A DNA stretch of 64,000 nt from UBA8914 sp034002905. GTDB taxonomy: Bacteria > Pseudomonadota > Alphaproteobacteria > UBA9219. The notes below the pieces were generated by a model. The model was given only the letters and a program-made list of their open reading frames with translations, was not told the origin of the DNA and did no database searches. The position numbers and the translations under genes were made by a program. Location: the NCBI GenBank assembly GCA_034002905.1, contig JAVEZQ010000004.1, positions 1 to 64,000 on the forward strand, read 5' to 3'. This document shows, in pieces, positions 32,764 to 41,504 of this stretch (its first letter is position 1; each line of letters begins with the position of its first letter).

Positions 32764-33615
32764 GTGAATCTCTCGCCTGAAAAAATATTCCACATCCATC
32801 TTGTTTCCGATGCCACAGGCGAAACAATCAGCTCTGTCGCTCGTGCCGGTCTTGTTCAATTCGGCGCTATCCAAAAAGAAGAACATCATTGGACGCTTAT
32901 TCGTACCAAAAGACAGCTCGATCTCGTCTTTGAAGGGTTGCGTCAATGGCCAGGACTTGTCCTTTATACTTTCATCAATGACGACATGGCAAAGGCTATG
33001 CATGACCAATGTCAACGCATGGGCGTGCCGTCTCTCTCGGTTCTTGCCCCAGTGATTTCGGTTTTATCCGGATTTTTTGGTGTGCCATCCGCTCATGATC
33101 CAGGAAAGCAACATGAGCTCGATAAAGAATATTTTAAGCGAATAGAGGCGATGGATTTTGCCATGTCGCTTGATGATGGGAATAAGACGGACAAGTTGAA
33201 TGAAGCGGATGTGATTATTTTGGGCGTTTCCCGTACCTCCAAAACTCCAACATGTATCTATCTGTCCCATCGCGGGATCAAGGCCGCGAATGTTCCCATT
33301 ATTCCCGGTATTCCGCTCGATATCGACTTTGCGCGATTGACAAAACCCATGATTATTGGCTTGACGTCCCGCCCTGACGAATTGGTTGAAACAAGGCGCT
33401 CTCGTTTAAGGTTCCTTAATCAAGGCGATACGGATTATATTGATCCGGAAAAAGTTCGGGAAGAAGTTCTGGCCGCACGCCGTCTTTTTGCCAAGCTAGA
33501 ATGTCCTGTAATAGACGTTACGCGCAAATCGGTTGAGGAAACGGCAGCAGAAATACTCCTGATCTTAAAGAAGAGGGACATGGAACAAGTGATAAAGGAT
33601 TCCAGTCATGAGTAG
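32764..33615 (+). CDS. Pyruvate phosphate dikinase regulatory protein (DUF299, PpsR/PDRP)
   Basis: 283 aa from the GTG at 32764. ADP-dependent kinase and Pi-dependent phosphorylase that switches PPDK or PEP synthase off and on. Seen: FHIHLVSDATGETISSVARA, LSGFFGVPSAHDPGKQH, the P-loop VIILGVSRTSKTPTCIYLSH, and IGLTSRPDELVETRRSRL. This family is the RP001 gene next to the origin in Rickettsia and Caulobacter. It overlaps aroE by 8 bp and leads the ppsR-aroE-coaE-dnaQ unit. Confidence 0.93.
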   Translation: MNLSPEKIFHIHLVSDATGETISSVARAGLVQFGAIQKEEHHWTLIRTKRQLDLVFEGLRQWPGLVLYTFINDDMAKAMHDQCQRMGVPSLSVLAPVISVLSGFFGVPSAHDPGKQHELDKEYFKRIEAMDFAMSLDDGNKTDKLNEADVIILGVSRTSKTPTCIYLSHRGIKAANVPIIPGIPLDIDFARLTKPMIIGLTSRPDELVETRRSRLRFLNQGDTDYIDPEKVREEVLAARRLFAKLECPVIDVTRKSVEETAAEILLILKKRDMEQVIKDSSHE

Positions 33616-34462
33616 AGCTTATTTAACCGGTAAAGCAAAACTGGCCGGAGTCATAGGATATCCGATTGCCCACACTAAATCGCCGCTTATCCATGGGTAC
33701 TGGTTGAACAAACATGATATTGACGGTGTCTACATGCCACTCCGTGTTCATCCTGATCAACTTGAACAGGCTTTGCGGGCCTTGCCTGTTTTGGGCTTTC
33801 GTGGTTGTAATTTGACAATTCCCCACAAAGAGCTAGCCATCAAAATTGTTGATCAACTTACATCGTTGGCGCGAAGAGTTGGCGCGGCGAACACGATTAT
33901 TGTCAGTGAAGACGGAAGGTTAATAGGTGATAATACGGATGTTTTTGGTTTTGTTGAGAATCTCAAAAGCGGTGGTTTCGACCTCCACAATACAAACGCA
34001 CATGTTGTGGTTTTAGGGGCCGGCGGCGCGGCACGGGGTATTGTCGTTGCTCTGCAAGAACTGGGCGCCAAGAAAATCACGATTGTAAACCGATCTGCCG
34101 AAAGGGCGGAGACACTTTGTCGCGAGCTTAATTTTGGTGGCGAGATGGAATGCGCGTCATGGGATCAAAGGAATAATGTTATTTCGGATGCCTCTCTTGT
34201 TGTTAATGCCACGTCGCTTGGTATGACAGGACAGCAAGAGCTGGACATAGATTTGACCGTGATATCACCAACGGCGTGGGTAACAGATGCTGTTTATACA
34301 CCCCTTAAAACTGGACTCTTAAAAAAGGCAGAAGAAAAAGGATGCCGCGTGATCGATGGTCTTGGCATGCTTCTTCATCAGGCGCGTCCCGGTTTTGAAG
34401 CATGGTTTGGCCAAAAAGTTGACGTTACCGCCGAGCTCCGCGATTTGGTGCTTCATGGATAG
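33608..34462 (+). CDS. aroE: Shikimate dehydrogenase (NADP+)
   Basis: 284 aa. Reduces 3-dehydroshikimate to shikimate. Seen: AGVIGYPIAHTKSPLIHGYW, GCNLTIPHKELAIKIVDQL with catalytic Lys, AANTIIVSEDGRLIGDNTDV with catalytic Asp, VVLGAGGAARGIVVAL as the dinucleotide loop, NRSAERAETL, and NATSLGM. The start overlaps ppsR by 8 bp and the end overlaps coaE by 8 bp. Confidence 0.96.
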   Translation: MSRAYLTGKAKLAGVIGYPIAHTKSPLIHGYWLNKHDIDGVYMPLRVHPDQLEQALRALPVLGFRGCNLTIPHKELAIKIVDQLTSLARRVGAANTIIVSEDGRLIGDNTDVFGFVENLKSGGFDLHNTNAHVVVLGAGGAARGIVVALQELGAKKITIVNRSAERAETLCRELNFGGEMECASWDQRNNVISDASLVVNATSLGMTGQQELDIDLTVISPTAWVTDAVYTPLKTGLLKKAEEKGCRVIDGLGMLLHQARPGFEAWFGQKVDVTAELRDLVLHG

Positions 34463-35072
34463 GTTAGCCCCGATTGTTATTGGTGTTACGGGTTCTATCG
34501 GTGCCGGAAAAAGCACGGTTTCGAAATGCCTTGTCCGTAAGGGGGCGAAAAGACTGGACACCGATCGTGTCGTACATGGTTTCTTAAAAAGAGATGGTGA
34601 TGCTTACAAAAAAGTGGCCACCCTTTTTCCATCAAGTGTTACGGCGCGAGGAATAAGCCGTAAGAAGCTGGGGGCCTTGGTTTTTGGCAATCCATCAAAT
34701 CTTCAGCGTCTGGAAAATATTTTGCACCCCTTGGTGATCAAGGCTTGCAAGCAATTTATCAAGGAGCAAGGAACAAAAGGAAAGCACGTTGTTGTTTTGG
34801 AGGTGCCACTTCTTTTTGAAACGGGACTGGAAAAACTGTGTACCTACACCTTGTTCATCACAACAACTGAAGCCCAACGGCGCAAGCGCGTTTTATCAAG
34901 ACCCAATATGACCGAAGAAAAATATCAAGCCATCACTAAAAAAATGGGAACGGATCGACAAAGGCAAAAGCGCGCCGATTTTGTTGTGTCAAACAACAGC
35001 GATGATCAAGAAGCCCTTCAAAAAAAGATCAATTCTCTGTGGAAGAAAATGATGAATAGGGAAGATGTATGA
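34455..35072 (+). CDS. coaE: Dephospho-CoA kinase
   Basis: 205 aa from the ATG at 34455. Last step of coenzyme A synthesis. VIGVTGSIGAGKSTVSKCL is the P-loop, KRLDTDRVVHGFL holds the Asp of the substrate site, ENILHPLVIKACKQFI and VLEVPLLFETGLEKLC are conserved, and VLSRPNMTEEKYQAITKKM is the lid region. Stop overlaps the dnaQ start by ATGA. The order aroE-coaE-dnaQ is standard in alphaproteobacteria. Confidence 0.95.
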   Translation: MDRLAPIVIGVTGSIGAGKSTVSKCLVRKGAKRLDTDRVVHGFLKRDGDAYKKVATLFPSSVTARGISRKKLGALVFGNPSNLQRLENILHPLVIKACKQFIKEQGTKGKHVVVLEVPLLFETGLEKLCTYTLFITTTEAQRRKRVLSRPNMTEEKYQAITKKMGTDRQRQKRADFVVSNNSDDQEALQKKINSLWKKMMNREDV

Positions 35073-35770
35073 GAGAGATAGTTCTTGATACTGAAACAAC
35101 CGGATTTGACCCTTTAAAGGGGGATCGACTTGTTGAAATCGGCTGCGTTGAAATTATGCATCATCTCCCAACGGGGAAAGTTTTTCATCAATATTTCAAC
35201 CCGGATCGCGATGTGCCGGAGGCGGCAACGCGTGTGCATGGCCTGACAAACGAGTTTTTAAGTGACAAGCCTTTTTTTGCGCAGGAAGTTGACACGTTTT
35301 TGGAATTTATCGCGGGAGATCCGCTTGTTATTCATAATGCGGCCTTCGATATGGGTTTTTTGAATGCGGAGCTTTCACGTGCCGGATATAAGATTTTGCC
35401 TCGTGACCGCGCCATAGACACATTAACCATGGCGCGGGATAAATTTCCCGGTGCCCCCGCTTCACTGGATGCCTTGTGTAAGCGTTTTGGGATAGATTTG
35501 TCCGAGCGCGGTTTTCACGGCGCTTTACTTGATGCGCGTCTTTTGGCCGAAGTTTACTTAGAGCTGCGCGGCGGGCGTCAACCGGGTTTCGAGATGAAAT
35601 CATCGACGATGACGGTTTGTGAAGAAATTATTCTGTCACAAGACAGAACTTTTCGAGCCGCACGGGCTTTTCCGATTTCAGAGGAAGAGCTTTTGGCACA
35701 CGAAGCTTTTTTGTCAAAAATCCCATCGGCCCTTTGGCGGACATCCGTCACGAAGGAGGGAAAGGCTTAG
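35069..35770 (+). CDS. dnaQ: DNA polymerase III subunit epsilon (proofreading exonuclease)
   Basis: 233 aa. REIVLDTETTGFDPLKGDRL is Exo I (DxE), PLVIHNAAFDMGFLNAEL Exo II, and ERGFHGALLDARLLAEVYLE Exo III (HxAxxD), so all catalytic residues are present. The C-terminal 70 residues bind the alpha subunit. Last gene of the ppsR operon; its stop overlaps the convergent esterase gene by 4 bp. Confidence 0.95.
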   Translation: MREIVLDTETTGFDPLKGDRLVEIGCVEIMHHLPTGKVFHQYFNPDRDVPEAATRVHGLTNEFLSDKPFFAQEVDTFLEFIAGDPLVIHNAAFDMGFLNAELSRAGYKILPRDRAIDTLTMARDKFPGAPASLDALCKRFGIDLSERGFHGALLDARLLAEVYLELRGGRQPGFEMKSSTMTVCEEIILSQDRTFRAARAFPISEEELLAHEAFLSKIPSALWRTSVTKEGKA

Positions 35771-36465
35771 TGAAGATGGGCCGAAAGAAAATCAACTGTG
35801 CGTTGATTGGCAAGATCGCAGGATTCTTTGTGATAGGTTGGGGCCTCAAGTCGAGCGAAGCCATGTTCCGCCGCAGGATAGATATGGGTGGTAATGGCTG
35901 AATTCCGATCAAGCACCTTGAGAAGCTTTGTGCGGATTAAATCTGGGATGAGCTTATCGCGCCCCGCTAGATGTAAAAGGTAGGGCACGCGGACGTCAAA
36001 GATTTCATCTGTCATGCTGTCAAGGCCGACACCATAATATCCAACAGCACAATTGATATCAGCACGCGCCGCCAGAAGGAACGAAAGGCGGCTTCCCAAA
36101 CAAAAGCCCAGTGCGCCGACATGTCCACTGCATTTGGGGCTTTGCCGAAGATAGGCAAGCACCGCTAACAAATCTCTAACACCAGCCTCAACGTCAAAAT
36201 TCGTGTAAAGCTTTCGCGCCTGATCCCAGTTGGCTTCGCCCGTAACATCGTCCAGTCCAGTTGTTACATTCTGCCGCCAAAAAAGATTTGGACACAAGGT
36301 GACATAGCCTAATGACGCAAACTGCATACATTTTTGTTGCATGGCCGCCGAAAGCCCAAAGATGCCGTGAATAAGGATAAGACCTGGCCCATACCCACGC
36401 TCAGGAAGAAACTCCAGAGAGTCAAAATGTGTTCCGTCGAGAGATTTTACTTTTACAAGTGCCAT
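35767..36465 (-). CDS. Dienelactone hydrolase-family alpha/beta hydrolase
   Basis: 232 aa from the ATG at 36465. LILIHGIFGLSAAMQQKCMQ is the oxyanion-side loop. The catalytic triad is visible: Cys in GALGFCLGSRLSFLL, Asp in LLHLAGRDKLIPDL and His in YPAAEHGFARLEAP. Cys as nucleophile is typical of dienelactone hydrolases (carboxymethylenebutenolidase-like). True substrate unknown. It lies 95 bp downstream of the GT-C gene on the same strand. Confidence 0.88.
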   Translation of the reverse strand: MALVKVKSLDGTHFDSLEFLPERGYGPGLILIHGIFGLSAAMQQKCMQFASLGYVTLCPNLFWRQNVTTGLDDVTGEANWDQARKLYTNFDVEAGVRDLLAVLAYLRQSPKCSGHVGALGFCLGSRLSFLLAARADINCAVGYYGVGLDSMTDEIFDVRVPYLLHLAGRDKLIPDLIRTKLLKVLDRNSAITTHIYPAAEHGFARLEAPTYHKESCDLANQRTVDFLSAHLH

Positions 36466-36560
36466 GTGTACGCCCCGGTTGTCGCGCACTAAGCTATCTT
36501 TGCGGGCGGGGCAATGCAAACAGTTATTGCCTCTTTTGTGGTGACGCGAGAAGGTTCTTG

Positions 36561-38621
36561 CTAGTTGTTGATTTTTTCCAACGATAAGCCCTGAATCATA
36601 ATTGCACACATTGTTGGGGCAGGTGATGTTGCGGACACTTCAAGATATTCTTCGTCAGCGCGTGGGTCATTCGGCAATAGGAAGAAGAGAGGGCCGTTGT
36701 TTTGCAGGGACTTAAGGGTTTTTTCGTAAAGGATATTTCCATCAGGTGTCTTAAGGCGAATAGAAATGAGCGGCGCCGCACAGGGATGCGCTTCAAATTG
36801 TACCCCCATGGCAAGCCGATAGGCCGCCATTTTTATTTTTTCATCTCTAAATATGGTTGCGCGGGGAAAGGCGGGCGACAAATAGGCAAGCAAGGTTCCT
36901 GCCCCTGTGTTCGATGAATCTACTCTTTGCATGCCGTTTGTTTCCGTTAAGACCCATGTTCGGCGGTCATCACGTATGTTTCGGGACGGGATCAGCGCGT
37001 TGTGCAGGGCTCGGGGCGTCCACGGCTCTTTACGACGCCATATTTGTACCCAAACGTTTCGGGAAAGAGAAAAGGCTGTTGGATCTTGTGTAAAATTTTC
37101 GGAAGGACGAATAAAGGCTGCCATCGAGGTCACGGCTTTTTGTTTTTCTGGATCGAGATGATATTGCGTAGGCGTGGCCACAAGAAATATGTCGGCGCTA
37201 GCCAAGGCATCAAGGGGCGCGACGCCAGAAGAGTCCGTATCAGGGACGGGGATAAAGCGTTTAAAGGTTTGCAAGTCACCAAGGCCTTTTTCAAAGGCAA
37301 CGCGCATTAAGTCCTGATTGAAAATAAAGGACGAACCAATCAGAACGATCTTTTCGTTATCGGTCGTTTGCGCCGCAACATATTTGGCGAGCGATAAAAT
37401 GGCATCATAGTCATCACGACGCCAGGGGGGGCGCGATGTTCCCCAAAGCGACAAAGACGGTGGATCGCTGGGCAGGGGTGTTTTGCTGCTCAGCCAAAGT
37501 GCCTGAGCGCTGTTGAGGGCAAGGAGTGTGAAAACAAGGATGGAGGCGATTTGCACCAGTTTTTTTCTTGGACGCAAAAAATAGGCGGCCAACCCTGTGA
37601 AACAGAAAAGCGGTAAAACGGCGATAAGATAATGTTGTCCGGCCTGTCCGGGGCCGAGGCTCCAGATAATGCCCCAAAACAGGGAAAGGAAAAAGACCAA
37701 AGAAAGAGATCGCCGGAGCGTTGGATGAATCCACGCCGCATAAATAAAACCGATAAGCGTACCGAAGATCAGAAAAAGCCCCATATGGGACAAGCAAAAA
37801 AGGATAAAGTAGCTGGGCGGGCGTTTATAGCTGTCATAAAGCTCGCTAAAATTGACGGTAAGCATGTTGTAAAGATAATAGGGCTCGGTCGCTAAAAGAG
37901 TCAGAAATAGGCCGGCTCCTATCACACCGCACATTACAGCAAAATTCATGGGTGGTTTGACATGATCGCGAAGGAGGGGGTGTTTTTTTGTTCGCGCTCG
38001 GCCCTGCGGACGCGGAGAAAGGTATTGTAACGCGGCCATTACAAAGATAAGCGCCACCGCCGCATACGCATAATGTCGTCGGAACGTAACCGCGAAACCG
38101 AGAAGGAGGCCCATAAAAAGAGCCCGCTTCCAATCCATGGTTTTGCCAAGGCCATAGGCTACGGCAAGCGTAAAGAGGGCGGCCGCCCCATTGTCTGGAT
38201 ATCCTTCTAATAAGGGGAACCAGAGAAACGGGATAAAGAGGGGAAGAGCCGCGCCCAATAACAAGGCCTTTGCCCATTTATATCCGAAAAGCTGTCTCGC
38301 AAGCACAGCGAAAGCCAGCATATGTCCAACAAAATAGAAGAGATAGTTCGTTAATATGAACGTTTCACGCGTGCTGCCAAGCACAGAAAAGGCCAACAAA
38401 GATGGGAGGGCGAAAAGAAGATTGTAGTTGTTTCGAAAACTTGAGGCAAAAAGGCCCAAGGCTTCTTGGGCCGGTGCAGCCCAAAGCGCATGCGCCATGT
38501 CGTAATACATGGTATGGTCCCAAAAAATGAAAGCATGTTCATGCGACAAATAGAGCCACACGAAGTAAAACGCGAAGAGTACGATGCCCAAAGGGGCGTA
38601 GAGCTTGAGGCGAGCCTTCAT
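36561..38621 (-). CDS. Polytopic membrane glycosyltransferase-like protein (GT-C fold)
   Basis: 686 aa with about ten to eleven transmembrane helices in the first 380 residues (for example LGIVLFAFYFVWLYLS, YLFYFVGHMLAFAVLA, LSLVFFLSLFWGIIWSL). The first external loop has FIFWDHTMYYDMAHALW with an Asp, the usual catalytic position of GT-C enzymes, and LLLGFAVTFRRHYAYAAVAL is a conserved-looking cytoplasmic turn. A soluble region of about 300 residues follows, probably periplasmic. It probably transfers a sugar from a polyprenyl-phosphate donor to a lipid or protein; the substrate is unknown. Confidence 0.65.
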   Translation of the reverse strand: MKARLKLYAPLGIVLFAFYFVWLYLSHEHAFIFWDHTMYYDMAHALWAAPAQEALGLFASSFRNNYNLLFALPSLLAFSVLGSTRETFILTNYLFYFVGHMLAFAVLARQLFGYKWAKALLLGAALPLFIPFLWFPLLEGYPDNGAAALFTLAVAYGLGKTMDWKRALFMGLLLGFAVTFRRHYAYAAVALIFVMAALQYLSPRPQGRARTKKHPLLRDHVKPPMNFAVMCGVIGAGLFLTLLATEPYYLYNMLTVNFSELYDSYKRPPSYFILFCLSHMGLFLIFGTLIGFIYAAWIHPTLRRSLSLVFFLSLFWGIIWSLGPGQAGQHYLIAVLPLFCFTGLAAYFLRPRKKLVQIASILVFTLLALNSAQALWLSSKTPLPSDPPSLSLWGTSRPPWRRDDYDAILSLAKYVAAQTTDNEKIVLIGSSFIFNQDLMRVAFEKGLGDLQTFKRFIPVPDTDSSGVAPLDALASADIFLVATPTQYHLDPEKQKAVTSMAAFIRPSENFTQDPTAFSLSRNVWVQIWRRKEPWTPRALHNALIPSRNIRDDRRTWVLTETNGMQRVDSSNTGAGTLLAYLSPAFPRATIFRDEKIKMAAYRLAMGVQFEAHPCAAPLISIRLKTPDGNILYEKTLKSLQNNGPLFFLLPNDPRADEEYLEVSATSPAPTMCAIMIQGLSLEKINN

Positions 38622-38730
38622 AGGCCGACAGCATAAGGGGCTTTTCTTCTCGCGACAATATTGAACTTGGTGTCAATCTCCTTTAATGTGAGGGAGCTGC
38701 GCCACAATCACCACAGACAAAGGATCTGCC

Positions 38731-39027
38731 ATGAAGGTTACGGTAAATGTAGAATGCACACCCGAGGAAGCCCGGTCCTTTTTGGGTCTGCCGGATGTGC
38801 AGCCCATGCAACAGGCGGTGATGGCGGAGCTTGAACAACGCATGATCGGCAATATTCAAGCGATGAGCCCCGAATCTATGGTTCAGACATGGCTTCCGGC
38901 CAGCTTACAGGGTGCAGAAAATCTTCAGAAGATGTTCTGGGGTCAGGTTCAAAACATGATGTCCGGCGTAGTGAACACAGCGAATGCGGCCGTGACGTTT
39001 AAAGAACCGGACAGCAAGGCTTCGTAG
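38731..39027 (+). CDS. DUF6489-like small protein
   Basis: 98 aa. MKVTVNVECTPEEARSFLGL and PDVQPMQQAVMAELEQRM, then MVQTWLPASLQGAENLQKMF, match from memory the alphaproteobacterial DUF6489 family. Function not known; the helical, Met/Gln-rich nature resembles phasin-like proteins. It sits 6 bp upstream of mnmE and is probably cotranscribed with it. Confidence 0.75.
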   Translation: MKVTVNVECTPEEARSFLGLPDVQPMQQAVMAELEQRMIGNIQAMSPESMVQTWLPASLQGAENLQKMFWGQVQNMMSGVVNTANAAVTFKEPDSKAS

Positions 39028-39033
39028 GTTTTC

Positions 39034-40392
39034 TTGAGCGCGAATTTTTCCCATGAAAGCATCGTTGCGCTGGCGTCGGCCGCCGGGCGGGCGGGAGTCG
39101 CGGTTATACGGCTTTCGGGGCCACAGGCCCGTGAAGCCTTGCGCAGAACTTGTTTTCCAAGCGACCTTCCCTCACCCCGCCATGTGGCGCTAAGGCGTTT
39201 TGTCGATTTCCGTACGGGTGAATTGGTTGACCATGCCCTTGTTCTCTTTTTTCCCGGCCCTAACAGTTTCACGGGCGAAGACGTGGCCGAGTTTCAAGTA
39301 CATGGCGGACGCGCCGTAGTTGCGACCGTTTTAGAAGTTTTGTGTGCCATCGACGGCATAAGACCTGCCGATCCGGGCGAGTTTTCGCGTCGCGCCTTTG
39401 AAAATAGCAAGATGGATCTGACCGAAGCCGAGGCCATCGCCGATTTGGTTGATGCCGAAACAGCGGCGCAACGCAGGCAAGCCTTGCGGCAGATGGATGG
39501 TGAACTCGGCGCTCTTTATACAGGTTGGGCCGATCGCATAAAATATGCCCTTGCCTTTATCGAAGCCGAAATCGATTTTGCTGACGAGGATATCCCTGAG
39601 GACATCACGAAGGATCGTCTAAGTGATATGAAGGCTTTGGCGCAAGAGATGGAAACCCATCTCAATGACGAGCATCGGGGCGAGCGGTTGCGTGACGGCT
39701 TTATGGTGGCGCTTCTTGGCGCGCCAAACGCTGGAAAATCAAGCATTCTTAATAAGTTAGCTCGTCGCGAGGCGGCCATTGTTGATCCGACCCCCGGCAC
39801 AACACGGGATATCATCGAATGCCAGCTTGATCTTGGCGGTTATCCCGTGACCTTTGCGGATACGGCAGGACTGCGCGAAACGGTTGATGCGATCGAGAAT
39901 GAGGGCGTTCGTCGCGCCCTACATCGCGCGCAACAAGCAGACATCAAGCTTTTGGTCTTCGACGGCACTAAAGATCCGCAACAGGATACCGCCACTTGGA
40001 GCTTGCGTGACGATCATACCTTTTTGGTGATCAACAAAATGGATCAGGTTGTTGCCCCCGATGTTCTTCGTCAAAGCCTATTGAATGAGCCGCGTACAGT
40101 TTTTGTCTGTGCCACGTCAGGAGAGGGTTTAAGCGAATTGGTCGAAAGGCTAGTTTTAGAGTTGAACGACCGTTATGCCGCAACAACAGCGCCAGCCCTC
40201 ACCCGGACACGCCACCGTCTGGCCGTACAGGAAGCGCTTGATCATATTCAGCGCGCTTTGTCCGCCGATCAATCCGAACTATGCGCTGAAGATTTGCGTC
40301 TGGCCATGCGTGCTGTTGGACGGATAACGGGGCGCGTTGATGTCGAAGATTTGTTGGATGTGATTTTTAGTTCATTTTGTATTGGAAAATAG
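39034..40392 (+). CDS. mnmE: tRNA uridine-5-carboxymethylaminomethyl GTPase MnmE
   Basis: 452 aa. With MnmG it makes cmnm5U34 in tRNA. The only usable start is the TTG at 39034. N-terminal HESIVALASAAGRAGVAVIR, LFFPGPNSFTGEDVAEFQVH, the G1 loop VALLGAPNAGKSSILNKL, DPTPGTTRDIIE, the G3 loop DTAGLRE, NKMD, and the C-terminal FSSFCIGK with the essential Cys are all present. Gene end is TAG. mnmG lies 1.1 kb on, beyond the channel gene, which reads the other way. Confidence 0.97.
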   Translation: MSANFSHESIVALASAAGRAGVAVIRLSGPQAREALRRTCFPSDLPSPRHVALRRFVDFRTGELVDHALVLFFPGPNSFTGEDVAEFQVHGGRAVVATVLEVLCAIDGIRPADPGEFSRRAFENSKMDLTEAEAIADLVDAETAAQRRQALRQMDGELGALYTGWADRIKYALAFIEAEIDFADEDIPEDITKDRLSDMKALAQEMETHLNDEHRGERLRDGFMVALLGAPNAGKSSILNKLARREAAIVDPTPGTTRDIIECQLDLGGYPVTFADTAGLRETVDAIENEGVRRALHRAQQADIKLLVFDGTKDPQQDTATWSLRDDHTFLVINKMDQVVAPDVLRQSLLNEPRTVFVCATSGEGLSELVERLVLELNDRYAATTAPALTRTRHRLAVQEALDHIQRALSADQSELCAEDLRLAMRAVGRITGRVDVEDLLDVIFSSFCIGK

Positions 40393-40400
40393 TCTCGTGC

Positions 40401-41345
40401 TTAAACTTGCTCGTCCATGGGGGCTGGTTCAATCTCGTCAAATAAGGAGAAGTCAATCACGGGTTGTCGATCTTCAGCTCGGCGGAACATACTTTTAAAT
40501 TTGGAGCCGAAAGCGATCTCTTCGTGGTTATAGGCGAAATGTGTGTGAATTTGCTGGCCAAAGGTTTCATCGACACCAGAGAGGAGAACAACAAGCTCTG
40601 TTTCTTTTTCCCGCAGGTTTTCGGGCGTTTCTCCATAAAGGGGGCTGTTGCTGTCGATCACATGACGGAGAGTCCAGGTCAGATTAAAAAGCGACAGTTT
40701 GCTGCGAATAATGGGAAGATCATAAACGCGTCGGGTTTGCTCCCCTTCGAGCGTTGTTTCGTTGCGTGAAAGCGTGAGGCGACTCTCGGCTTGTAAAATG
40801 GTTGTGCCGCGCTTGTTGGCGATGCGGATTTGTAGGGTTGGTTTGCCTTCATAAAGGGCGATGGTGGCATAGTGGCTGAAAATCGCGGGACTATGCGCAT
40901 GGGAAAAGCGACTGAACAGAAGCCCGATGATAATGCCGTAAGAACACCAGCCGACAAAGGATTCAATGCTGATGAGAATGTTGGCGTAAAGGCTCAGCGG
41001 GCCGGCATGATCAACTCCAAGCGTAGAGAAAACGCGCACACTAAAGAAAAGAGCATTTAAAAAGGCCAGAACGTTGTAGTCGTCAGGCCAATCGGAAGAA
41101 AGCATATAGAGGACAGCAAATAAGCCGTTGAGAGCGATATAACCCAAGCTGGCCCATACAAGAAGAAGGGGCCAAGGCACCGTTAGAAAATAATGTCCCC
41201 AATCGATCGGCTGATGCCGCGAAAGGCCTTTTTTCATGATGTTGATCCGCCCATCACGGGAGATAAAGCGATGTGGCTGATCGGTATCTACGGGTAAGAT
41301 CCGGGCTGTTTTGCGTCGAAAGAAGTGGGGGGGATGAAGGTTCAT
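40401..41345 (-). CDS. Inward-rectifier (Kir)-type channel homologue with altered selectivity filter
   Basis: 314 aa. The N-terminal slide helix region (PIDWGHYFLTVPWPLLLVWA) is followed by TM1, a pore helix (LAFLNALFFSVRVF), a filter, TM2 (ISIESFVGWCSYGIIIGLLF) and a C-terminal immunoglobulin-like Kir cytoplasmic domain (LQIRIANKRGTTILQAESRL, LTWTLRHVIDSNSPL, LVVLLSGVDETFGQQIHTHF), as in KirBac proteins. The filter, which should be T-x-G-Y-G, reads T108-L-G-V-D112. Loss of the tyrosine and second glycine would probably abolish normal potassium selectivity. Convergent with mnmE, 8 bp apart. Confidence 0.88.
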   Translation of the reverse strand: MNLHPPHFFRRKTARILPVDTDQPHRFISRDGRINIMKKGLSRHQPIDWGHYFLTVPWPLLLVWASLGYIALNGLFAVLYMLSSDWPDDYNVLAFLNALFFSVRVFSTLGVDHAGPLSLYANILISIESFVGWCSYGIIIGLLFSRFSHAHSPAIFSHYATIALYEGKPTLQIRIANKRGTTILQAESRLTLSRNETTLEGEQTRRVYDLPIIRSKLSLFNLTWTLRHVIDSNSPLYGETPENLREKETELVVLLSGVDETFGQQIHTHFAYNHEEIAFGSKFKSMFRRAEDRQPVIDFSLFDEIEPAPMDEQV

Positions 41346-41504
41346 GGGTCAATTCTATATGGTCTTCGAAAAAAACTTGTTAACGTTTGGATAAACAGTT
41401 TCTGGGACAAAATTTGCTTTCACCCCATTCCTTGATTATACCCTCCTTTTTATCTTTGCCTTGAAACAAACAAGCAAAAGCGCGGCAGATAGGAACGTGG
41501 GACG

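Noticed and set aside
32540..32767. A 75-codon frame through the origin
   Set aside because: The frame is made of DnaA boxes and AT-rich sequence, has no ribosome-binding site and no family features.
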